A stretch of DNA of 64,000 bases from DATBLE01 sp046732255. Its GTDB lineage: Bacteria; Actinomycetota; Thermoleophilia; Gaiellales; Gaiellaceae. The first letter of the stretch is position 1. Each line of letters opens with the position of its first letter. The notes under the pieces are model-generated. The model saw only the letters and a program-made list of their open reading frames with translations. It searched no databases and had not been told where the DNA came from. Shown here in pieces: positions 8,847-14,892 of this stretch. The stretch lies in contig JBKPMR010000017.1 in NCBI GenBank assembly GCA_046732255.1, positions 62,001-126,000 of the forward strand, given 5' to 3'. The position numbers and the translations under genes were made by a program.

Positions 8847-10068
8847 CTTCGAGGCGCCCAGAGGCACGCACGACATCCTCCCGTCCGAACAGCCCGCCTG
8901 GCGGTTCGTGAAGCGGGAGTTCGAACGGCTGTGCGCGCTCTACGGCTACCGCCGCATCGACACGCCGGTATTCGAGGACACCGAGCTTTTCGCGCGGACG
9001 TCCGGAGCGGGCTCGGACGTCGTCTCGAAGGAGATGTACACGTTCGTCGACCGAGGGGATCGCTCGCTGACGCTGCGCGCGGAGGCGACGGCGCCGATCG
9101 TCCGCGCGTACCTCGAGCACGGCCTGCACCGCGAGCCGCAGCCGCAGAAGCTGTACACGATCGAGACCATTTACCGCTACGGGCGACCCCAGAAGGGCCG
9201 GTTTCGCGAGCACTGGCAGCTCGACGCCGAGTCGATCGGCTCCGACGACCCGGCCTGCGACGCCGAGGTCATCCACCTGTACGACGCGCTCCTCGGACGG
9301 CTCGGGATCCGCGAGTACCGGCTCGAGCTGAACTCGATCGGCGACGCCGAGTGCAGGCCGGCGTACCTCGAGCGCCTGCGGCCCTGGCTGGAGGAGCACG
9401 CCGGCGACCTGGACGAAGGCACGCGCGAGCAGGCGGTCCGCAATCCGCTGCGCGCGCTCGACAACATCGCGGCGAAGCCGCCGGCCGTGCAGGAGGTCCT
9501 GCGCGAGGCGCCGGCGGTCGGCGACTCGCTCTGCGAGCCGTGCCGGGAGCACTTCGCCCAGGTGCGGCGGTATCTGGACGCGTTCGGCGTCCGCTACGAG
9601 CTCGTGCCGACGCTTGTGCGCGGGCTCGACTACTACACGCGCACGACCTGGGAGTTCCTCGGCCCGGAGGGCGGATCGCAGTCGACCCTCTCCGGAGGCG
9701 GCAGATACGACGGCCTCGCCGAGGAGCTCGGCGGGCCCCACACGCCGGGCGTCGGCTTCGGGGCGGGGATCGAGCGACTCCTGCTCGCCCTCGAGGACGC
9801 CGGGGCGACCGCCCCCGTGGACGAAGGGATCGACGTCTTCTTCGTCTGCACGGACGGCGCAGACCGCGCCGCCGTCCTGGCGAAGCTGATGGAGCTGCGG
9901 GCGGCGGGTGTGCGCGCCGACGCCGACTTCGCGGGCCGGTCGGTGAAGGGGCAACACACCCAGGCCGGGCGACTCGGCGCCAGAAACGTGGTCGTTGTCG
10001 ACTCACGAACGAACCTGAGTGACGTGATCCCTAGCCATTTTCAGCCCGAAGGGACGGAAATGGCATGA
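8839..10068 (+). CDS. hisS: histidine-tRNA ligase
   Basis: Charges tRNA-His. The 409-aa class II synthetase has RGTHDILPSEQ at its N-terminus (motif 1 region), RAEATAPIVRAY and REHWQLDAESIG (motif 2), LVRGLDYYTRTTWEF (HisRS-specific) and SGGGRYDGL. The C-terminal anticodon domain ends near residue 400. The start is GTG 8839, overlapping the upstream stop; the next gene aspS overlaps as ATGA. Confidence 0.96.
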   Translation: MPSFEAPRGTHDILPSEQPAWRFVKREFERLCALYGYRRIDTPVFEDTELFARTSGAGSDVVSKEMYTFVDRGDRSLTLRAEATAPIVRAYLEHGLHREPQPQKLYTIETIYRYGRPQKGRFREHWQLDAESIGSDDPACDAEVIHLYDALLGRLGIREYRLELNSIGDAECRPAYLERLRPWLEEHAGDLDEGTREQAVRNPLRALDNIAAKPPAVQEVLREAPAVGDSLCEPCREHFAQVRRYLDAFGVRYELVPTLVRGLDYYTRTTWEFLGPEGGSQSTLSGGGRYDGLAEELGGPHTPGVGFGAGIERLLLALEDAGATAPVDEGIDVFFVCTDGADRAAVLAKLMELRAAGVRADADFAGRSVKGQHTQAGRLGARNVVVVDSRTNLSDVIPSHFQPEGTEMA

Positions 10069-11804
10069 GCTGGCGTGACCTCCGCTGCGGCGAGCCGCGC
10101 CCCGAGCAGGTGGGAGAGCGCCTGACCCTCGCGGGCTGGGTCGACACCCGCCGCGATCACGGCGGCCTCGTCTTCGTCGATCTCCGCGACCACACCGGCG
10201 TCTGCCAGCTCGTCATCAACCCCGAGCGCACGCCGAACGCGCACGCGGTCGCGCACGAGCTCCGCAACGAGTTCGTCCTGCAGGCCGAGGGCGAGCTCGT
10301 CGCGCGCGCCCCCGAGGCGGTCAACCCGAACCTGCCGACGGGTGGAGTCGAGCTCCAGGTCGAGCGCCTCGAGATCCTCTCGCGCTCGACGCCGCTGCCG
10401 TTCCAGCTCGACGAGGAGCACGTCGACGAGACGCTGCGGCTGCGCTACCGGTGGCTGGACATGCGCCGTGAGCAGATGCAGCGCAACCTCCGCCTCTCGC
10501 ACACGGTCGTGCAGTCGATCCGGAGGACGATGGACGGGCGAGGTTTCATCGACGTCTGGACGCCGGGGATGACCCGCGGCACGCCGGAGGGCGCCCGTGA
10601 CTTCCTCGTCCCCGTGCGCCTCCAGCCCGGGCGCTTCTTCGCGCTGGCGCAGAGCCCGCAGCTCTTCAAGCAGCTCTGCATGATCGGCGGGATCGATCGC
10701 TACTACCAGATCGCCACCTGCTGGCGGGACGAGGATCTCCGCGCCGACCGCCAGTTCGAGTTCCGGCAGCTCGACCTCGAGATGGCGTTCGTCGAGCGGG
10801 AGGAGGTGCTCGACGTCATGGAGGCGGCCGTCGTCGACGCGTTCGCGGCGCTGGAGCGGGAGCCGCCGCCGCGGCCGTTCCCGCGCATGAGCTACGACGA
10901 GGCGATCGCCCGGTACGGCACCGACAAGCCCGACCTGCGCTTCGGGCTCGAGATCCAGGACGCCACCGAGGTGACCCGAGGCTCCGAGTTCGGCGTGTTC
11001 GCCGACGCAGAGGCCGTGCGGTTCATCGTCGTTCGGAACGAGTATTCCCGGGCCGAGCTGGCCCGGCTCGAAGAGGTGGCGAAGGAGTGGGGGGCGAAGG
11101 GGCTTGCCTACGTCGTCCACGGTGCGGACGGGGAAGTGCGCTCGCCGATCGCCAAGTTCCTCTCCGAGCGCGAGCTGGCGGCGTTTGCGGCTCCGCCGGG
11201 CTCCACCGTGCTCTTCGCGGCCGGCGATCCGCCGATCGTCGCCCGCGTGCTCGGCGGCTTGCGCCTCCACGTTGCCCGCGAGCTCGAGCTCGCCGAGGGG
11301 AACGACGTCTTCCACTGGGTGATCGACTTCCCGCTGTTCGAGCGCGACGAGGAGACGCACCAATGGACGTTCCTGCACCATCCCTTCACCGCACCGATCC
11401 CCGGCGAAGAGGACTTCGAGGACGATCCCGGGGCGGCGAAGAGCCAGCACTACGACCTGATCTGGAACGGGTGGGAGCTGGGCTCCGGCTCGATCCGGAT
11501 CCACCGTTCCGAGGTCCAGGCGTCGGTCTTTCGCGTGATGGGGGTGAGCGACGAGGAGGTGCGCAGCAAGTACGGCTTCCTACTCGAGGCGCTCGAGATG
11601 GGGGCGCCGCCGCACGGCGGCTTCGCGATGGGGCTCGAGCGGTTCGTCGCGCTGATGGCCGGGGAGCCGGACATCCGCCAGATCGTCGCCTTCCCGAAGG
11701 TGTCGAGCGGCTCGGACCCGCTCACCGGCGCGCCGACGCCGATGCCGGCCGCGGTGCTGCGCGAGCTCGGCATCGAGGCGATCCCGGATGAACAGGGAGG
11801 CTAG
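10065..11804 (+). CDS. aspS: aspartate-tRNA ligase, probably non-discriminating (AspRS)
   Basis: 579-aa bacterial-type AspRS: OB-fold anticodon domain (1-110), motif 2 CWRDEDLRADRQFEF, GAD-type insertion domain (about 290-415) and motif 3 GGFAMGLERFVALM. In the anticodon domain the segment TRRDHGG has His at residue 32, the position where non-discriminating bacterial AspRS such as that of Pseudomonas aeruginosa has His and the discriminating E. coli enzyme has Leu. This suggests Asp is also placed on tRNA-Asn and amidated by GatCAB. Translationally coupled to hisS. Confidence 0.96.
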   Translation: MSWRDLRCGEPRPEQVGERLTLAGWVDTRRDHGGLVFVDLRDHTGVCQLVINPERTPNAHAVAHELRNEFVLQAEGELVARAPEAVNPNLPTGGVELQVERLEILSRSTPLPFQLDEEHVDETLRLRYRWLDMRREQMQRNLRLSHTVVQSIRRTMDGRGFIDVWTPGMTRGTPEGARDFLVPVRLQPGRFFALAQSPQLFKQLCMIGGIDRYYQIATCWRDEDLRADRQFEFRQLDLEMAFVEREEVLDVMEAAVVDAFAALEREPPPRPFPRMSYDEAIARYGTDKPDLRFGLEIQDATEVTRGSEFGVFADAEAVRFIVVRNEYSRAELARLEEVAKEWGAKGLAYVVHGADGEVRSPIAKFLSERELAAFAAPPGSTVLFAAGDPPIVARVLGGLRLHVARELELAEGNDVFHWVIDFPLFERDEETHQWTFLHHPFTAPIPGEEDFEDDPGAAKSQHYDLIWNGWELGSGSIRIHRSEVQASVFRVMGVSDEEVRSKYGFLLEALEMGAPPHGGFAMGLERFVALMAGEPDIRQIVAFPKVSSGSDPLTGAPTPMPAAVLRELGIEAIPDEQGG

Positions 11805-11829
11805 GGGCGGCCCAACTGACAGGGCTGTC

Positions 11830-11835
11830 TAGACT
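11830..11835 (+). promoter_or_regulatory. -10 element TAGACT
   Basis: TAGACT ends 7 nt before the ATG at 11843, a leaderless arrangement. Confidence 0.5.
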
Positions 11836-11842
11836 CAAAGAC

Positions 11843-12220
11843 ATGCCGGGCGCTTTCGCGCCGAGATTCGCGATCGAGGCTGGTTTCCTGATCCTGCTCG
11901 GGGTCGGTGCAGGGTATGCCGACTTCCGGCCGGCCGTGATCGTCGCACTGCTCGCGGGCGGATGGCTTCTCGTGTCGCTGATCGAGCTTGCGGTCTGGCG
12001 GTCGCAGGCTCGGCCCAGCGCGGCCCATGCGCCTCCCGTGGAGGACGTCGAGGCCGACGAGCCGGAGCCGGCCCCCGAAGCGGAAGCCGAGCCAGAGGTC
12101 GAGGACGACTACCCGCTTCGTCCCGACGCAGGCGACGCGCCCTCCGAAGAGGTCGAGGAATACACGCGTGTCCTCAGCGCCTCGCCGGAGGAACGCTCGA
12201 CGGTCCAGCCGGGGGACTGA
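11843..12220 (+). CDS. membrane protein with acidic C-terminal tail
   Basis: 125 aa with two membrane segments (about 10-25 and 29-49) followed by a Pro/Glu/Ala-rich acidic tail (VEDVEADEPEPAPEAEAEP and on). No enzyme motif. It is overlapped by the DPBB protein that follows, suggesting both act at the envelope. Similar two-helix plus acidic tail proteins are common in actinobacteria and lack assigned roles. Confidence 0.7.
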   Translation: MPGAFAPRFAIEAGFLILLGVGAGYADFRPAVIVALLAGGWLLVSLIELAVWRSQARPSAAHAPPVEDVEADEPEPAPEAEAEPEVEDDYPLRPDAGDAPSEEVEEYTRVLSASPEERSTVQPGD

Positions 12221-12657
12221 CGGCGCTGTCTGCCGTTCTCGCCCAGCGCCAGCTGGCCGTGCTCGCGGCCGCGGTGCTCGCCGCCGTCGTCGGACTAGCC
12301 GTTGCCACGCGTGACGACACGGTTGCGCAGCCGCGGTCGGCGTTGCCCCGGGCGGCCGTCTCGAACGTCAGCGGCTGGTACTCCTCCCTCGCCGGCGTCC
12401 GTCAGCGGCCGCTCGCCGAGCACGTATCCGGGTGCGGGACGCTGCTCAGCCCCAAGACGCTCGGGGTCGACCATCAGGTGCTGCCGTGCGGGGCAAAGGT
12501 CTTCGTGAACTTTCACGGCAAGACGGTGCTGACGACCGTAGTCGACCGGGGCCCGTTCTCACCGAGATTCGACTTCGAGGTGACGCCCGCGCTGGCGGAG
12601 CTGCTCGCGCTCACCGGCGTGCAGCCGATCAGGTGGAGCTTCGCCCGCGCGGAGTAA
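12217..12657 (+). CDS. exported double-psi beta-barrel (RlpA-like) protein
   Basis: 146 aa: one N-terminal membrane anchor or signal (LAVLAAAVLAAVVGLAVA) then a DPBB domain with the family cores SGWYSSLAG, LPCGAKVFVNFHGK and TVVDRGPF. RlpA-like domains bind or cleave peptidoglycan; the catalytic Asp of the DRGPF motif is present. The start is uncertain: no ATG, GTG or TTG gives a charged N-terminus; a CTG at 12217 overlaps the preceding stop (CTGA), while the first GTG (12259) would begin inside the hydrophobic segment. I prefer CTG. Confidence 0.7.
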   Translation: MTALSAVLAQRQLAVLAAAVLAAVVGLAVATRDDTVAQPRSALPRAAVSNVSGWYSSLAGVRQRPLAEHVSGCGTLLSPKTLGVDHQVLPCGAKVFVNFHGKTVLTTVVDRGPFSPRFDFEVTPALAELLALTGVQPIRWSFARAE

Positions 12658-12680
12658 GTAGCTCGGGGCGGATAGAATGC

Positions 12681-12714
12681 CCGCCTTTCAGGCGGCGCCG
12701 GCGAGCTTCGCTCG
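12681..12714 (+). terminator. two GC-rich hairpins after the DPBB gene
   Basis: CCGCCT-TTC-AGGCGG (12681-12695) and CGAGC-TTC-GCTCG (12702-12714) stand back to back with no U tract. They probably end transcription before the 6S RNA promoter, but could be small palindromic repeats. Confidence 0.4.
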
Positions 12715-12731
12715 ACGGTGCTTGCGATTAG

Positions 12732-12737
12732 TAGAGT
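12732..12737 (+). promoter_or_regulatory. -10 element TAGAGT for the 6S-like RNA
   Basis: TAGAGT ends 6 nt before G12744, exactly where the closing stem of the RNA begins, so the predicted transcript start and the predicted structure agree. Confidence 0.6.
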
Positions 12738-12743
12738 GGCCGG

Positions 12744-12908
12744 GTGCCCGACCCTGTTCGTGGCTCCGCACACCAATGTAGAACCAACAGCCAAAGCGAG
12801 GGAGCCCGAGTCGGGCGCGGCGAGTCGGGAGACGAGCCGGCCCGCACGGCACCCACCTGGTTCGTCCAGGTTCGCTACGGGGCGGAGACATCGGCAGGGT
12901 CGGGGCAC
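12744..12908 (+). ncRNA. ssrS: probable 6S RNA
   Basis: A long, nearly continuous hairpin. GTGCCCGACCCTG (12744-12756) pairs with 12895-12908, 13 bp with one bulged G. The helix continues by CTCCGC (12764-12769) with GCGGAG (12882-12887). A large central bubble follows; its 3' strand holds a small hairpin ACCTGG-TTCGT-CCAGGT (12855-12871), as in known 6S RNAs. An apical arm (12812-12844) contains GGGC/GCCC, GGC/GCC and GTC/GAC helices with a tandem G-A mismatch. This closing stem, open central bubble and apical arm are the 6S RNA architecture, which mimics an open promoter and binds sigma-70 RNA polymerase. The position beside aspS, as I recall for the Bacillus 6S-1 gene bsrA, supports the call. 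Confidence 0.75.
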
Positions 12909-12949
12909 GCCTCCCGCTGTGCCCGGCGGGCGTGTGCGATTCTGACCGT

Positions 12950-14200
12950 ATGATCGAGATTGCAGGCGATTCCTCTCGCGACGGGTGCTGGGCACTCGTC
13001 CGGCTGAGCCTGGACGGCGACCGGATCGTCGATGCCGACGCGGACGGGCTCGACGCCGACCTTCGCGGTCTGAGCCTGCTCGAGGCCGCGGCCGTCGGCG
13101 GGGAGACCCTTGCCGCCGACGCGCTCGCCAACGCGATTGGACCGGTCTTCAGCGCGGCGTCCTCGCCGATCCGGGTGGCCGTGGCGATGAGCGGCGGTGT
13201 CGATTCGGCGGTCGCCCTGCTGAGGGCGGGGCCCGACGCGATCGGCGTGACGCTCCGCCTCTGGATCGATCCGAAGGGAACGAGCTCGGAGCGCGCGTGC
13301 TGTTCGCCGGCGGCGGTGATCGCCGCCCGCGAGACGTGCCACTCGCTCGGCATCCCGCACGTCACGCTGGATCTCCGCGAGGGGTTTCGGCGGGCGGTGG
13401 TCGAGCCGTTCGTCCGCGGCTACGCCCGAGGCGAGACGCCGAATCCGTGCACCCGCTGCAACGGCGGCTTCCGCTTCGCACAGCTCCTCGCGTTCGCGGA
13501 GCGGGCAGGCGCCCGCCGGTTGGCGACTGGGCACTACGCACGGATCGTCGAGCACCGGGGCCGCCTGCTGATCGCGCGTGGGGCGGACGAGCAGAAGGAT
13601 CAGTCGTACATGCTCGGTCGCGTCGACCCCGCGGCGCTCGACCGTCTCTGGTTCCCCCTCGGCGACGGACGGAAGGAGGAGACGCGCGCGGAGGCGGCCG
13701 CTGCCGGGCTCGCCGTCGCCTCGCGGGCCGAGAGCCAGGAGGCGTGCTTCCTCGCCGGCGACGACTATCGCGTGTTCCTCCAGCGCCACGGCCTCCCGGC
13801 TTCGACCGGACCGATCGTCGATATGGCCGGGAGCCGCCTCGGGACGCACGACGGCTACTGGCGATTCACGCCCGGTCAGCGCCGTGGGCTGGGGATCGCG
13901 GCCGCGCAGCCGCTCTTCGCGATCTCGACCGATGCGGCGACGAACACCGTCGTCGTCGGTCCCCGCGAGGCGCTCGCGCGAACGTCGCTGCGGGCGGTCG
14001 GGCGGCTGTACGTTCCCGTCGATCGGGCCTCCGTAAAGGTGCGCTACCGCGCCCCCGGGGTGCCGACGGCGGTCGACCCGCTCGAGGGTGGCTTTGCGCT
14101 CGAGCTCGACGAGCCCATCCACGGGGTTGCGCCCGGCCAGACCGCCGTTCTCTACGAGGACGACGTCGTCGTCGGTGCGGGCCGGCTGGTCACGCCCTAA
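12950..14200 (+). CDS. mnmA: tRNA-specific 2-thiouridylase MnmA with extra N-terminal domain
   Basis: Thiolates U34 of tRNAs for Lys, Glu and Gln. 416 aa. The PP-loop SGGVDS is at 81-86, NPCTRCN holds Cys171, KDQSYML follows, and SQEACF holds Cys267, the persulfide-accepting cysteine. E. coli MnmA has its PP-loop near residue 12, so about 70 residues are extra here. They read GDSSRDGCWALVRLSLDG, DRIVDADADG and ASLL-like LSLLEAAAVGGETLAADAL, resembling the IscU/NifU scaffold fold with most cysteines lost. ATG 12950 is chosen over GTG 12932 because GATTCT ends 6 nt upstream. It follows the 6S-like RNA. Confidence 0.93.
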   Translation: MIEIAGDSSRDGCWALVRLSLDGDRIVDADADGLDADLRGLSLLEAAAVGGETLAADALANAIGPVFSAASSPIRVAVAMSGGVDSAVALLRAGPDAIGVTLRLWIDPKGTSSERACCSPAAVIAARETCHSLGIPHVTLDLREGFRRAVVEPFVRGYARGETPNPCTRCNGGFRFAQLLAFAERAGARRLATGHYARIVEHRGRLLIARGADEQKDQSYMLGRVDPAALDRLWFPLGDGRKEETRAEAAAAGLAVASRAESQEACFLAGDDYRVFLQRHGLPASTGPIVDMAGSRLGTHDGYWRFTPGQRRGLGIAAAQPLFAISTDAATNTVVVGPREALARTSLRAVGRLYVPVDRASVKVRYRAPGVPTAVDPLEGGFALELDEPIHGVAPGQTAVLYEDDVVVGAGRLVTP

Positions 14201-14203
14201 GAT
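14198..14203 (+). promoter_or_regulatory. -10 element TAAGAT
   Basis: TAAGAT spans the mnmA stop codon and ends 6 nt before the ATG at 14210. Confidence 0.45.
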
Positions 14204-14209
14204 CGGCCG

Positions 14210-14668
14210 ATGATCGCGTCGGTCGAGTGGGGCGACGTTGCGTATGCGGCGCTGGCGTTCTTCCTCGTGCTCGCCGGCCTCGCGGTTGCGTACGGCGCGA
14301 TCAGGCTCGGTGGAACGCTGGGTCGTGCGTCCTCGCTGATCGAGGGAACCGAGAGCGAGCTGATTCCGGTCATCTCGAAGCTCGGGGGCACGCTCGACCG
14401 GGTCAACACGCAGCTCGACAAGGTGGACGTGATCACCGACAGCGCGGTCGACGCGGTCACGACCGTCGACACCGGTGTCCGCACCGTCACAGGCGCGATC
14501 ACGAGGCCGGTGCAGGCGCTCGTCGGGTTCTTCAGCGGCGCCCGCCACGCCGCGTCGTCCGCTCGGGCCGGAGCGGGCTGGCGAGGGGCCGTCCAGACGG
14601 GGCGCGAGGAAGCGGCGCGCCGGGAGCGCGATCTCGCCGCCGAGCTCGACCGCGATCAGCCTTCCTGA
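14210..14668 (+). CDS. DUF948-like membrane-anchored protein
   Basis: 152 aa with one N-terminal membrane helix (about 10-29) and a long polar helix with heptad-like spacing (LIEGTESELIPVISKLGGTL, DRVNTQLDKVDVITDSAVDAV). This is the plan of DUF948 proteins, whose genes often sit between mnmA and alaS. Function unknown; the coiled region probably lies in the cytoplasm or at the membrane. A positively and negatively charged tail ends the protein. Confidence 0.75.
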   Translation: MIASVEWGDVAYAALAFFLVLAGLAVAYGAIRLGGTLGRASSLIEGTESELIPVISKLGGTLDRVNTQLDKVDVITDSAVDAVTTVDTGVRTVTGAITRPVQALVGFFSGARHAASSARAGAGWRGAVQTGREEAARRERDLAAELDRDQPS

Positions 14669-14790
14669 GTCGGCCGCCGTATCCGGCCGCGGAGGGCTCG
14701 TGCAGCCGTGGCGTTTTCGGCCTTGGCCCATGCGGCTCTCGGCGGTGAACCCGTCCTCCTCCCCACGGCGATCGTAGATGCGAGTTCCAT
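14656..14790 (-). CDS. doubtful 44-codon ORF in a duplicated intergenic element
   Basis: ATG at 14790 opens 44 codons (MELASTIAVGRRTGSPP and on). Its first 16 codons resemble a second intergenic frame at 35174 (MILAITIAAGRRPGTP then stop), so the DNA between the mnmA operon and alaS and that before 35214 share a common element of about 40 bp (14755-14796 and 35139-35181). Whether it is translated is unknown. Confidence 0.25.
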   Translation of the reverse strand: MELASTIAVGRRTGSPPRAAWAKAENATAARALRGRIRRPTQEG

Positions 14791-14796
14791 CACGTG
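14755..14796. repeat. intergenic element, copy 1 of 2
   Basis: CCTCCTCCCC, then GCGATCGTA, GCGAG and CAT occur in the same order and almost the same spacing as at 35139-35181. Both copies lie in otherwise empty gaps of 120-220 bp upstream of rightward genes. The identity, roughly 28 of 34 positions by eye, is well above the background. Confidence 0.5.
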
Positions 14797-14823
14797 TCCG
14801 TGCCGCATGTGGGCCGGAGATGA

Positions 14824-14865
14824 GCCGCTTCGTCCACAGGTGTGGCCGCTTCGTCCAGGGGTGCG
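14824..14865 (+). repeat. 21-bp tandem direct repeat upstream of alaS
   Basis: GCCGCTTCGTCCACAGGTGTG is followed directly by the same 21-mer with three changes. The second copy ends 15 nt before the alaS -10 element, covering the -35 region, so it may be an operator for alaS. Confidence 0.55.
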
Positions 14866-14880
14866 CGCGGCGGGCCTCCC

Positions 14881-14886
14881 TAGAAT
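14881..14886 (+). promoter_or_regulatory. -10 element TAGAAT for alaS
   Basis: TAGAAT ends 6 nt before the alaS GTG at 14893, a leaderless start. This leaves no room for a T-box leader. Confidence 0.6.
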
Positions 14887-14892
14887 CACAGC

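Noticed and set aside
12744..12953. A 69-codon GTG frame after a perfect -10 element
   Set aside because: It begins on the first base of the 6S-like closing stem; its codons follow the RNA helix, no protein family is seen, and the frame runs past the mnmA start. The RNA explains it better.
14669..14892. T-box or amino-acid riboswitch upstream of alaS
   Set aside because: The -10 element ends 6 nt before the start codon, leaving no leader, and no specifier loop or antiterminator core is visible.
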